A stretch of DNA of 64,000 bases, from NCBI GenBank assembly GCA_017610225.1, contig JAFCCM010000002.1, forward strand, positions 12,009 to 76,008. Reading direction: 5' to 3'. The DNA is from Candidatus Aenigmatarchaeota archaeon (GTDB lineage Archaea > Aenigmatarchaeota > Aenigmatarchaeia > CG10238-14). A model generated the notes under the pieces. The model was given only the letters and a program-made list of their open reading frames with translations, ran no database searches and was not told the DNA's origin. Shown here one piece after another: positions 52,234-60,982 of the stretch (its first letter is position 1; the number at the start of each line of letters is the position of its first letter). The translations under genes and the position numbers were made by a program.

Positions 52234-53601
52234 ATGTTACTTGAAACTTTCTTTAATCCAAAATCTGTTGCCATAATTGGGGCATCACATAAAAAAGGAA
52301 AGATAGGTTATGTAGTTTTCACTAATTTCCTTAGTGGTATGTTTAAAGGAAAAGTTTATCCTATTAACAAAAATACTGAACCTATTCTTGGACATAAAGT
52401 CTATGATTCTATTTTAAGTGTTCCAGAAAGTGTTGATTTATCTGTGATAGTAATTCCTGCAAAATTTGTCCAAAAAACTTTAAGTGATTGTGTCAAAAAA
52501 GGAGTAAAATCTGTTATTATCATTACTAGTGGATTTTCAGAAATGGGTGATGATGGAAAAAAATTAGAAGAAGACTTGAAGAAAGTTATTCGAACTACAA
52601 AAACCAGAGTTATAGGAACAAACTGTCTTGGTGTCTACGATTCATTGTCTCAAGTGGATACCCTGTTTCTTTCAAGAAAAAGATGTGGTAGACCAAAACA
52701 AGGAAATATTGCATTTATTTCACAATCTGGGGCAGTTGGATCAACAATACTTGACTGGCTGTCAGAAGAAGATATTGGAATGAGTAAATTCGTGTCTTAT
52801 GGTAATGGAATGGATATTGATGAATCTGATTTAATTGAATATTTGGGGAATGATAGTAAATCAAAAGTTATTACAGCTTATATCGAAGGATTGAAAGGTT
52901 CGGGAAAAAAGTTTATGGAAGTCTGTAAAAGAGTATCAAGAAAAAAACCAATAATTATTCTAAAAGCTGGAAAAACCAAAAGGGGAATGGAAGCAGTTTC
53001 GTCACACACAGGATCACTTGCAGGTTCTGGAAGAATTTATTCTGCGGCATTCAAACAATCTGGAGTTATTGAAGCAGAAACATGGCAAGAACTATTTGAT
53101 TATGCAAGAGCTTTCTCGACACAACCTACCACAAAAGGAGATAGAATTATAATAGTAACAGATGGTGGTGGATTTGGTGTATTAGCCACAGATGAAGCAG
53201 AACGTTCTCAATTAAAACTACCAATGCCATCTAAAAAGTTAAAACAGAAGATGGGTCATGTGATGCCACCTTATGCTATATTACATAACCCCATTGACTT
53301 AACTGGTGACACTGACGCTGAACGTTACAGGGTATCGATAGAGGAATGTCTGAAATCAGGAGAATATGATGGTGTGATTGCTATAACATTGTTCCAAGTT
53401 CCTAAATTGGAAGAAAATGTGGTTGATTATTTGATTGAATTAAAGAGAAAATATAAAAAACCTATTCTAGCTTGTGCTGCTGGTGGTGAATATTCTAACA
53501 AACTAAGTAAAAAATTAACTAAAGGTGGTATACCTGTTTATCCTACACCAGAAAGAGCTGTTAAAACCATGAAAGCTTTGGTTGAATATGGGAAAAGGTA
53601 G
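52234..53601 (+). CDS. acdA: ADP-forming acyl-CoA synthetase, alpha subunit
   Basis: About 455 residues. FFNPKSVAIIGASHKKGKIG (CoA-binding Rossmann), RVIGTNCLGVYDSLSQVDTL, IAFISQSGAVGSTILDWLSE and VSSHTGSLAGSGRIYSAAF (phosphohistidine site SSHTGSLAG) are classic. Converts acyl-CoA + ADP + Pi to acid + CoA + ATP. It ends after the alpha domains; no beta (ATP-grasp) gene is adjacent, so the partner is elsewhere. Confidence 0.88.
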   Translation: MLLETFFNPKSVAIIGASHKKGKIGYVVFTNFLSGMFKGKVYPINKNTEPILGHKVYDSILSVPESVDLSVIVIPAKFVQKTLSDCVKKGVKSVIIITSGFSEMGDDGKKLEEDLKKVIRTTKTRVIGTNCLGVYDSLSQVDTLFLSRKRCGRPKQGNIAFISQSGAVGSTILDWLSEEDIGMSKFVSYGNGMDIDESDLIEYLGNDSKSKVITAYIEGLKGSGKKFMEVCKRVSRKKPIIILKAGKTKRGMEAVSSHTGSLAGSGRIYSAAFKQSGVIEAETWQELFDYARAFSTQPTTKGDRIIIVTDGGGFGVLATDEAERSQLKLPMPSKKLKQKMGHVMPPYAILHNPIDLTGDTDAERYRVSIEECLKSGEYDGVIAITLFQVPKLEENVVDYLIELKRKYKKPILACAAGGEYSNKLSKKLTKGGIPVYPTPERAVKTMKALVEYGKR

Positions 53602-53635
53602 AATTGTTTTTATTTCTTGAAATTTATAATATACT

Positions 53636-55270
53636 ATGCCTAGAAAATTCATTTTTGTTTGTGGGGGAGTCCTTTCTGGTCTTGGTAAAGGGATAACTGC
53701 CGCTTCAATAGGACTTCTTCTAAAAAATAAAGGATTTAAAGTAACTGCGATAAAAATTGACCCTTATCTTAGTATAGATGCTGGAACAATGAGACCTGCT
53801 GAGCATGGTGAAGTGTTTGTAACAGATGATGGTAGTGAGATTGATCAAGATTTAGGAAATTATGAGAGATTTCTTGATGTTTCATTAACAAAAGATCATA
53901 ATATTACAACAGGTAAAGTTTATCAAAACGTTATCAATAATGAAAGAAGTTTCAAATATCAAGGAAGAGACGCTGAAATTTTTCCAGATGTTATAAATGA
54001 AATCAAAAGGATGATGATCGAACCAACAAAAGGTTATGATTTTGTTATTGTGGAAATAGGTGGAACAACTGGTGATGTTGAAAACCTCATTTTTCTTCAT
54101 GCTGCAAGGGAAATGAGTAAAGAATATCCATCAATATATGTCATGGTTACTTATCTTCCATTTCTTAAAAATGTTGGAGAATTAAAAACAAAACCAACTC
54201 AACATGCTGTAGCAAGATTAAGAGAGGTTGGAATATTTCCAGATATAATAGTAACAAGAAGTGAAATTCCTATTGACAAACCACGAATAGAAACAATTTC
54301 AAAAAGATGTTTTATACCTCAAGATTTTATAATAGATAATTCTGATGTTGATAATGTTTACAAAATTCCTTTACTGTTAGAAGAAAGAGGTCTGACAAAA
54401 AAAATATTTGAAAAATTTGATATTAAAATGAGGAAGAATAACCTAAAAGAATGGAAAGAATTTGTTAATGGAATGGAATATCCTAAGAAAAAAATAAAAA
54501 TCGGTCTTGTTGGTAAATATATTACCCATGGTTCTCAGAAACATAAAGATGTTTATATATCTGTCATAGAATCTGTCAAACATGCGTCTTCAAAAAATAG
54601 AATTCAGACTGAAATAGTACCAATAGACTCATCACAAATTGAAAAGAATGGAACTAAAAGTTTAGAAGGTTTGAATGGAATTATAATTCCTCAGGGATGG
54701 GGTAGTAGAGGAACAGAAGGAAAGATTAAATCGATAGAATTTTCTAGAAAAAATAAAATTCCATATCTTGGTTTATGTTTTGGTATGCAAATGGGTCTGA
54801 TAGAGTTTGCTAGAAATGTGTGTGGTTTGAATAATGCCAATTCATCAGAAGTTAATCCAAAGACAAAATATCCTGTAATCCATATAATGCCTGACCAAAA
54901 AGAGTATTTGAAGAAAAAACAATATGGTGGAACAATAAGATTAGGATCATGGCCATGCAAACTTAATCCAAAAAGTAAAATTTATCAGATATACAAAAAA
55001 AGTGAAAATAAACCGAATAAAAATAACATAGTTTTTGAAAGACACAGACATAGATATGAATTCAATAATGATTTCAAAAATATTATGGAAAAAAATGGAT
55101 TAATTATTGGAGGAACATCACCTGACGGAAAATTAGTCGAATCAATAGAGTTACCAGAAAAAACACATCCATTCTTTATTGGCACTCAATTTCATCCAGA
55201 ATACAAATCAAGACCTCTAAATCCTCATCCAATATTTTTAGAATTTATCAGAGCATGTGCAAAAAATTAA
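53636..55270 (+). CDS. pyrG: CTP synthase
   Basis: 544 residues, full length. KFIFVCGGVLSGLGKGITAA (P-loop), LTKDHNITTGKVYQNVINNE and GEVFVTDDGSEIDQDLGNYE in the synthetase; PYLGLCFGMQMGLIEFARNV (catalytic Cys) and FFIGTQFHPEYKSRPLNPHP (catalytic His-Glu) in the glutaminase. Makes CTP from UTP, ATP and glutamine. The stop overlaps the convergent coiled-coil gene by 4 bases. Confidence 0.97.
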   Translation: MPRKFIFVCGGVLSGLGKGITAASIGLLLKNKGFKVTAIKIDPYLSIDAGTMRPAEHGEVFVTDDGSEIDQDLGNYERFLDVSLTKDHNITTGKVYQNVINNERSFKYQGRDAEIFPDVINEIKRMMIEPTKGYDFVIVEIGGTTGDVENLIFLHAAREMSKEYPSIYVMVTYLPFLKNVGELKTKPTQHAVARLREVGIFPDIIVTRSEIPIDKPRIETISKRCFIPQDFIIDNSDVDNVYKIPLLLEERGLTKKIFEKFDIKMRKNNLKEWKEFVNGMEYPKKKIKIGLVGKYITHGSQKHKDVYISVIESVKHASSKNRIQTEIVPIDSSQIEKNGTKSLEGLNGIIIPQGWGSRGTEGKIKSIEFSRKNKIPYLGLCFGMQMGLIEFARNVCGLNNANSSEVNPKTKYPVIHIMPDQKEYLKKKQYGGTIRLGSWPCKLNPKSKIYQIYKKSENKPNKNNIVFERHRHRYEFNNDFKNIMEKNGLIIGGTSPDGKLVESIELPEKTHPFFIGTQFHPEYKSRPLNPHPIFLEFIRACAKN

Positions 55271-55926
55271 CATTCTATTTTTTTAACATCTTTACCATCA
55301 GGATCTCTTGCACAAGTGTCTTCATCCAAGCAACAAACAATTTTCTCATCATCGTCTAAATAATAGTAATCCATACCACCCGAACCACAAGTACTCTTAG
55401 CATAATTGCAAGTAACAGTATCATAATTATCCATGAGTTTGTCATAATTGTCTTTTATTTTATCATAATTACCTTGTGTTTTTTTGAGTTCTTCATTAGC
55501 CATATTCAAATCTGAAGATAAAGTTAGTTTTTCTTCATTACAAACCTGAAAATCTGCCTGAGTTGTTTGGTAATCAAGAGTCATTTTTGTTAAATCAGAT
55601 TGTATAATTCCAAGATTAGATGAACATGTTGATAATTGTTGGTCAACATTATTTAATTCACTTTGGCATGCATCGTTTTGTTTTTGTAAAATCATATTAT
55701 TTGCTTCGAGTTCATTTACCTGTCCGGTTTTTGAGACATAACCTGTAATACTTCCAACAACCAAGAGAAGGCTAAGTGCCAATATAGTGACAGTGACTTT
55801 ACTGAATTTAAGATTTTCAGTATTCAGATTCAAATCTTTTAATTTCCCTTGAATTTTTTCTTTCAAATTAGCAATCTTTTCTTTTAGATTGAAAGTTTTC
55901 TTTTCTTCACCATATGGTTCATACAT
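55267..55926 (-). CDS. Membrane-anchored extracellular coiled-coil protein
   Basis: 219 residues. Charged cytoplasmic N-terminus (KEKIANLKEKIQGKLKDLNL), one membrane helix (VTVTILALSLLLVVGSITGY), then coiled coil (about 70-165; NNMILQKQNDACQSELNNVD; NYDKIKDNYDKLMDNYDTVT). C-terminal cysteine-rich patch with YYYLDDDEKIVCCLDEDTC. Function unknown. Confidence 0.65.
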   Translation of the reverse strand: MYEPYGEEKKTFNLKEKIANLKEKIQGKLKDLNLNTENLKFSKVTVTILALSLLLVVGSITGYVSKTGQVNELEANNMILQKQNDACQSELNNVDQQLSTCSSNLGIIQSDLTKMTLDYQTTQADFQVCNEEKLTLSSDLNMANEELKKTQGNYDKIKDNYDKLMDNYDTVTCNYAKSTCGSGGMDYYYLDDDEKIVCCLDEDTCARDPDGKDVKKIEC

Positions 55927-55964
55927 ATTATCTAATTGTTTTTAGGAATCCAGTTATAAATAAA

Positions 55965-56243
55965 TTACTTAAGGGCTCTAGAAAACTCTTTATCAAGTTC
56001 CTTGACTTTAACTTCCATTCTTTTAGATGCATCCTTCAAAGATTTTTGAGGTTTGTTTTTTCCTTTCATTTTTAAGAATAATTTAGGTTGATCCATGTAT
56101 GGATGCTCTTTTATTGCAGCAACCTCAGAAATGTTTTTATCATTCCAAAGTTCTTCTCTGAGTAAATTAGCAAAATTTTTACTTTCTCCCTCTAATTCTA
56201 ACATTAGAACTCCATCTTCATCCTTGATTTTTTTAACTTCCAT
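55965..56243 (-). CDS. rpoL: RNA polymerase subunit L (Rpb11-like)
   Basis: 92 residues. FANLLREELWNDKNISEVAA and IKEHPYMDQPKLFLKMKGK, then PQKSLKDASKRMEVKVKEL, match archaeal RpoL (the alpha/Rpb11 dimer partner of RpoD). Slightly variant at the HP loop (HPYMDQP). Start taken at MEVKK; an upstream ATG at 56249 is possible. Confidence 0.9.
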   Translation of the reverse strand: MEVKKIKDEDGVLMLELEGESKNFANLLREELWNDKNISEVAAIKEHPYMDQPKLFLKMKGKNKPQKSLKDASKRMEVKVKELDKEFSRALK

Positions 56244-56320
56244 GAACACACCAAACTCTAAAATATCTTGACCTATAAGCTTTTAAATATAGTGTAAGCC
56301 CAAATATAAACAGTGTTATC

Positions 56321-57001
56321 ATGAAAAAATATCTTTTATTTATTCTTCTAACGATTATTTTGGTCTTAGGAGTATTCTACTTTAAAGGGTTTGAGTTTAA
56401 GTCAGGAAGAATTTCAGCAACAGGTGAAGGAAATTATAATTTAGGAATAGGTGAAAGTATTATAGCAAATGGAAATAACATAGAATTAGAAGATGTTGAT
56501 AATCAAGGGAAAGTTAAATTCTATATCAATAGTATTCGTTACAATGTAGAGGTATCTGGAAGATTTGCTGGTTTTGAAGTTATTATTATTAATTACAATT
56601 ATGATGATTCTAGGGTTAAAAGATGGGTCGAGATGAAAATTTCTCCATATAAACCTGAAGGATCTCTAATGATTGGTGGAAGTATTGTTGTTGGAGGAAA
56701 GACAATTATTTTAGAAGATGTTGATAGTAAGGGAAATATCGAAATTCAGATTTCTGGCAAACCATATACAATTAGTGAAGATGGAAATTATGAAAATATA
56801 GGGATATCAATAGATGATTTCTATTTTACTAACAACCAAGAAGAAAAATGGGTTAAGTTTAGTTTTAAAGATTATAAGACTGTTACAACTATTATTCAAA
56901 TGACACAAGAAACAACAACTACTATTTTTGTACCATCTGAAGAAAATTATAATTTCTTTCAACGAATTTTTAACTGGATATCTGGGTTATTCAACCGCTA
57001 A
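56321..57001 (+). CDS. Exported protein with two homologous beta repeats and aromatic amphipathic tail
   Basis: 226 residues. Signal or anchor (YLLFILLTIILVLGVFYFKG), then two repeats: IGESIIANGNNIELEDVDNQ and IGGSIVVGGKTIILEDVDSK, each followed by GKVKFYINS / GNIEIQISG, an S-layer-like beta pattern. A Thr-rich stretch precedes FFQRIFNWISGLFNR, an amphipathic aromatic C-terminus like the end of the 6183-6902 product. Function unknown; surface location likely. Confidence 0.7.
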   Translation: MKKYLLFILLTIILVLGVFYFKGFEFKSGRISATGEGNYNLGIGESIIANGNNIELEDVDNQGKVKFYINSIRYNVEVSGRFAGFEVIIINYNYDDSRVKRWVEMKISPYKPEGSLMIGGSIVVGGKTIILEDVDSKGNIEIQISGKPYTISEDGNYENIGISIDDFYFTNNQEEKWVKFSFKDYKTVTTIIQMTQETTTTIFVPSEENYNFFQRIFNWISGLFNR

Positions 57002-57627
57002 TCTTTTCTAATAACATACAAATCTACATCAAAACTAACAGCCGGTTTTTTGTGAAATTTAAACATATGTGGAAGACGAAAACTGTACTTAACAATATTC
57101 TCAACTTTTCCACCGTGATTTTCTATATATTTAGTTAAGAAGATTCTTGATTTTGAATAGGATCTATGTAATGAATAAATAACATTACCACATTCTAAGG
57201 CTTTTTTAAGAAAGATTCTATCGGTATGTTTTTTCTGGATTCCAAATGGTGGATTTTGAATTATTGTATCTGCTTGACCTTTAAAATTTTCTATATTCGA
57301 ATGAATAAAATTTATTTTATTTTTAATTTTTTGTCCTGAGATTTCTTCTGTAATTTTAACATTTTCTTTAGCAACTTCAAGAACATTTTTATCTATATCT
57401 ACTCCTATAACTTTTTTTGCATCCATAAGCGCTGGACCTATCGTTAACCTTCCAGAACCACAACCTAAATCAAGAATAGTTTTGTCTTTAATATCCCCTG
57501 AAACTGACGCTAGATTAATTATTTCTGCTGCTAATTCTCCTGGTATTTCGTATTGCTCCAAACTAGGATCAGGTTTAGGATTAGACTTGAGTTGAGAAAG
57601 TATTATTGCTAATTGTTTTTTATTCAT
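56998..57627 (-). CDS. METTL5-like RNA/DNA adenine methyltransferase
   Basis: 209 residues. LEQYEIPGELAAEIINLA, TILDLGCGSGRLTIGPALM (SAM motif I), KKVIGVDIDKNVLEVAKEN and DTIIQNPPFGIQKKHTDRIF (NPPF catalytic motif) match COG2263/METTL5, which in eukaryotes methylates an 18S rRNA adenosine. The archaeal target is inferred to be 16S rRNA. Confidence 0.85.
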   Translation of the reverse strand: MNKKQLAIILSQLKSNPKPDPSLEQYEIPGELAAEIINLASVSGDIKDKTILDLGCGSGRLTIGPALMDAKKVIGVDIDKNVLEVAKENVKITEEISGQKIKNKINFIHSNIENFKGQADTIIQNPPFGIQKKHTDRIFLKKALECGNVIYSLHRSYSKSRIFLTKYIENHGGKVENIVKYSFRLPHMFKFHKKPAVSFDVDLYVIRKD

Positions 57628-57700
57628 AAAATGATTTTTTATTTTAAGTTTTAATAAGGACTTTCTCCATTTTCAGGTGATATAAGTATCAATTAGATTT

Positions 57701-57718
57701 AAATACACGTAAATACAC
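57701..57718 (+). promoter_or_regulatory. Direct repeats in the vapBC promoter
   Basis: AAATACAC occurs twice, 10 bp apart (57701-57708 and 57711-57718), between a GATTTAAATA TATA-like box and the antitoxin ATG at 57728. One-turn spacing suggests a dimeric repressor site for autoregulation. Confidence 0.55.
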
Positions 57719-57727
57719 TTAATATTT

Positions 57728-57952
57728 ATGGCCCATAAAACTTTAACAATTTCGGAAAAGGCGTATAATAGATTATCAAAAGAAAAAAATGAAAGGGAAT
57801 CTTTCACTGATGTTATAATAAGAATAACAACTAAGAAGAAAAGTCTTTTGGAAGTATTTGAGAGATTTGGCCCAAGTAAAGATTTAGCAGATTCAGTAGA
57901 AAAAGTCTACAAAAATAGAAACAAAATAAGAGTGAGAGATGTTAAGTTATGA
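57728..57952 (+). CDS. vapB: VapB-type antitoxin (DUF217-like)
   Basis: 74 residues. HKTLTISEKAYNRLSKEKNE and SFTDVIIRITTKKKSLLEVF form a ribbon-helix-helix-like DNA-binding half; the C-terminal KDLADSVEKVYKNRNKIR would bind the toxin. Pattern matches archaeal DUF217 antitoxins. ATGA overlap with the toxin gene. Confidence 0.85.
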   Translation: MAHKTLTISEKAYNRLSKEKNERESFTDVIIRITTKKKSLLEVFERFGPSKDLADSVEKVYKNRNKIRVRDVKL

Positions 57953-58353
57953 CCTGTCTAGATACGGATTTTTTAATCTCATTCATGAGAGGGGAAGAAA
58001 ACTCATTAAAAAAAATAGAAGAGTTGGAAAAAAAACAAGAATTATTATCAACCACTTCGATCAACGCGACAGAATTACTGAAAGGATCTTATAACTCCAA
58101 GAACCCAAAAAAAGAACTGATAAAAGTCAAAATGTATTTAGAAACTTTAGAAATACTTGATTTTGATTATGAATCTGCTATTATTTTTAGCAAGATATGG
58201 TACAAATTAAAAAAGAAAGGAAATATTATCCAAGATTTTGATATTCTAATTGCAAGCATCGCTATTGAAAATGATGAGGCTTTACTAACAAAAAATATAA
58301 AACATTTTGAAAAAATTGAAGGATTAAAACTAGAACATATGAAAATCAGTTAA
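57949..58353 (+). CDS. vapC: VapC-type PIN-domain toxin
   Basis: 134 residues. CLDTDFLISFMRGEE (first Asp), STTSINATELLKGSYNSKNP (Glu), NIIQDFDILIASIAIENDEA (Asp pair) and LLTKNIKHFEKIEGL make a complete acidic quartet. RNase acting on tRNA or rRNA in known family members; held by the VapB partner. Confidence 0.9.
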   Translation: MTCLDTDFLISFMRGEENSLKKIEELEKKQELLSTTSINATELLKGSYNSKNPKKELIKVKMYLETLEILDFDYESAIIFSKIWYKLKKKGNIIQDFDILIASIAIENDEALLTKNIKHFEKIEGLKLEHMKIS

Positions 58354-58358
58354 AATAT

Positions 58359-59246
58359 TTAATCATGAAAAATATACTCATCATCAAACCTTGGACATAT
58401 CATATTAACTAAAACATCAAATTTAAGACCTTCCATTTTTTCTTTGGTGACTCTATCAAAAGCTAGAATAGTAACTTCTTTATCTTTTTCTTCCAAATCT
58501 TTTTTTAATTTTCTTGCCTCATCTATTCTGTTTTGACCTTTCTTCCATGAGACTAATATTCCCACACTTTTTGCTTCCTTTAATTGATTTTCATGCCATG
58601 CTTTTTTCTTCAAATATTTCATTCTCTCTTTTTCTAAACTAATTATTTCATTTTTTTCTAAATCCAAACTAAAAATAGGTTTGTCAACTTTTATTGCAAC
58701 ACCTAATGGATGAAATTTTCCAGCACCAACATAAAGAAAACAATCAACTTTATCTTCAATAACTTCAGCAGAATAAACACAACATCCTAAAACTTGACCA
58801 GGATATTTAAGGGTTTTATGAACAAAAATTTCTTTACCATTTTTCTCAAGATATTCTTTTACTTTATTCATCGCCTTAACAAACTGCACACCTGTGATTA
58901 GTCCTATTTTTTTATACGGTTTCAATTTATGAAGTTCTTTCTCTAACGCAGGAATAGGATCAACATCTATCTCATATTCCCAATAAACTACTGGTAACTC
59001 GTTATCAAGACCAAAATCAGAATGACCTATATGAAGAATAACATCACAACCCAATCTTTTGGCTTCCATATCTCTTAAATCACATGACCCATAGCAAGGT
59101 TCTATACAAACAATAACTTCAAATCCCTCTTTTTCAAGTTTTTTAGAAATATCGACTATTTTTAATGTCAGACCTTCTGGATACTGAATAAATACTTTTT
59201 TAACTCCTATCTTCTTGAGTTCTTCAACTACATTTTCGAATTTCAT
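58359..59246 (-). CDS. dph2: Diphthamide biosynthesis protein Dph2
   Basis: 295 residues. VFIQYPEGLTLKIVDISKKL, CIEPCYGSCDLRDMEAKRLG, VLGCCVYSAEVIEDKVDCFL and NMICPRFDDEYIFHD hold the three cysteines that bind the 4Fe-4S cluster. This non-classical radical SAM enzyme transfers the 3-amino-3-carboxypropyl group of SAM to the EF2 histidine. Dph5 is at 41824-42579. Confidence 0.93.
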   Translation of the reverse strand: MKFENVVEELKKIGVKKVFIQYPEGLTLKIVDISKKLEKEGFEVIVCIEPCYGSCDLRDMEAKRLGCDVILHIGHSDFGLDNELPVVYWEYEIDVDPIPALEKELHKLKPYKKIGLITGVQFVKAMNKVKEYLEKNGKEIFVHKTLKYPGQVLGCCVYSAEVIEDKVDCFLYVGAGKFHPLGVAIKVDKPIFSLDLEKNEIISLEKERMKYLKKKAWHENQLKEAKSVGILVSWKKGQNRIDEARKLKKDLEEKDKEVTILAFDRVTKEKMEGLKFDVLVNMICPRFDDEYIFHD

Positions 59247-59283
59247 GACAAAAATTAAATGTTTCTACTTTTAAATACAAGGT

Positions 59284-59535
59284 ATGAAAGAAATTTCATG
59301 GAAAACTAGAAGGAAGGGATATTGGTTATTTAAAAATGGAAAAGTTAAGAAAGACGTAGATACCCCTAAAAGAATCCATTTTACAATAGTTAATGAAGAA
59401 GAAGATCGTCAAGTTATGTATGATAAAACAAAAGATTCCTGGAGTTGTGATTGTAGATTTTATGCATTAAAGCTCAAGGATTGTAGTCATATTATTGCAT
59501 GTAAATTATTTATGAGGGATGAAGATGCCAGTTAA
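59284..59535 (+). CDS. Small SWIM-type zinc finger protein
   Basis: 83 residues. SWSCDCRFYALKLKDCSHII ACK gives the CxCxnCxH pattern of SWIM domains, on a beta-strand scaffold (WKTRRKGYWLFKNGKVKKD). SWIM modules bind DNA or proteins. It overlaps the following GTPase gene by about 11 bases, so the two are probably made together. Confidence 0.8.
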   Translation: MKEISWKTRRKGYWLFKNGKVKKDVDTPKRIHFTIVNEEEDRQVMYDKTKDSWSCDCRFYALKLKDCSHIIACKLFMRDEDAS

Positions 59536-60355
59536 TGCTCCAATAGAATATTACAAAGCTGAAGAAAAATTTACAAGTGCAAAAACAAAAGAAGAAAGGA
59601 TTCTTTATTTAGAAGAAATGATTAGATTGTTACCTAAACATAAAAGTTCTGAGAATGTTCATGCTCAATTAAGAAAAAAACTTGCAAAAATAAAGTCACA
59701 AAAAACTAAGAAAATGGGTACAAAACCAAAATGGGTAATCAGAAAAGAGGGTTCTGGACAAGTATGTCTATTAGGATTAACAAACTCAGGTAAAAGTACA
59801 CTACTAAAAGAGTTAACAGGGATAGATATTGATATTGCTCCTTACAAATATACTACAACCATTCCACAATATGGGATGATGCCTTATGAGGATATTTTTA
59901 TTCAAATAGTTGAGATACCATCTACTTTTGATCCTGCAGGAATGAGTATAGTTCACAACACAGATTTAATATTAATTTTACTTGATGTTAACAGGGGATT
60001 GGAAAGGCAAAGAAAGGAATTGGATAAAATTCTTAAAAAAAGAGTGATAAAATCGAAAAAAATATACATAATAAGTAAACAAAAAATCGATGTTAAAAAA
60101 TTGAAAAAACAAATTTGGGATAATCTAGAAAAAATAAGAATCTACACAAAAACACCTGGGAAGAAAAAAGAGAATAAACCAATAATTTTTAAACAAGGAG
60201 CAACAGTCAAAGATGTAGTAAAAGAAGTTCATAAAACTTTTCTTAAAAATTTTAGGTATGCTAAGATTTGGGGAAAATCTGTTAAATTTGGTGGAGTTAC
60301 TGTTGGATTGGATCATATTCTTGTTGACAAGGATGTTGTTGAGATAAGGGCTTAG
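59525..60355 (+). CDS. DRG/Obg-like GTPase with TGS domain, degenerate G motifs
   Basis: 276 residues from ATG 59525. N-terminal helices, then VCLLGLTNSGKSTLLKELTG (G1), YKYTTTIPQYGMM (G2) and a C-terminal TGS-like part (KIWGKSVKFGGVTVGLDHIL VDKDVVEI). The usual G3 DxxG is VEIPSTFD and the G4 NKxD reads SKQKID, so GTP binding or hydrolysis may differ from classical DRG proteins, which work with ribosomes. Confidence 0.8.
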   Translation: MPVNAPIEYYKAEEKFTSAKTKEERILYLEEMIRLLPKHKSSENVHAQLRKKLAKIKSQKTKKMGTKPKWVIRKEGSGQVCLLGLTNSGKSTLLKELTGIDIDIAPYKYTTTIPQYGMMPYEDIFIQIVEIPSTFDPAGMSIVHNTDLILILLDVNRGLERQRKELDKILKKRVIKSKKIYIISKQKIDVKKLKKQIWDNLEKIRIYTKTPGKKKENKPIIFKQGATVKDVVKEVHKTFLKNFRYAKIWGKSVKFGGVTVGLDHILVDKDVVEIRA

Positions 60356-60357
60356 AA

Positions 60358-60948
60358 CTATTTTTCAACTTTAAACATTTCTCCATGTCCAGGAATGATG
60401 TAATCTGAAATTTCTAAAATTTTTTTTCTACTTTCCATTAGTTGCTCTTTATTTTTAACATATGGATCTTCATGTTTCATCAAACTTTCTTTATCAATTT
60501 TTTGTTCTTCTTCATCCGACCACCAAAAAACATCAGCAACTATGGCTACTTTCCCAAATTCTTTAGTTTTAACTAAAACAGAACAATGAAACATATCATG
60601 TCCGGGAGTTTTAATTATCTCTATGTCTGTTCCAGGAACTTTACCTTCGTGACTCTTTATTTTTCCGTCCCATGAATAAATTTCACTATCATCCATAATT
60701 TTAGCATTTTCAAAAATCCCTGTTAAAAGAGAATGATCTAAATGGTAGTGTGTCAAAATCACACAGTTAATATCCGCGGGAAATAAATTTTCTTTTTTCA
60801 AAGCACCTAACAACAAGACTCTATCCATCCCAGGATCAACAATAATATTTAATCCGTTCTCTTGAATTAGGGTAGTGGTTGAAGAAGCGAATTCATTACC
60901 ATTTTCTTCTCTTACATAACCTTTAACTAAAATTTTGACCTTAGACAC
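60358..60948 (-). CDS. MBL-fold metallo-hydrolase (MBLAC1-like)
   Basis: 196 residues from GTG 60948; the longer frame adds an improbable hydrophobic leader that overlaps the next gene. CVILTHYHLDHSLLTGIF (HxHxDH), IIKTPGHDMFHCSVLVKTK (His), AIVADVFWW (Asp) and YIIPGHGEMFKVEK (His) complete the binuclear metal site. Compact, like MBLAC1-type hydrolases. Substrate unknown. Confidence 0.85.
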   Translation of the reverse strand: MSKVKILVKGYVREENGNEFASSTTTLIQENGLNIIVDPGMDRVLLLGALKKENLFPADINCVILTHYHLDHSLLTGIFENAKIMDDSEIYSWDGKIKSHEGKVPGTDIEIIKTPGHDMFHCSVLVKTKEFGKVAIVADVFWWSDEEEQKIDKESLMKHEDPYVKNKEQLMESRKKILEISDYIIPGHGEMFKVEK

Positions 60949-60982
60949 AACATAAACTTGTAATATAAGATTTATTTGCTTA

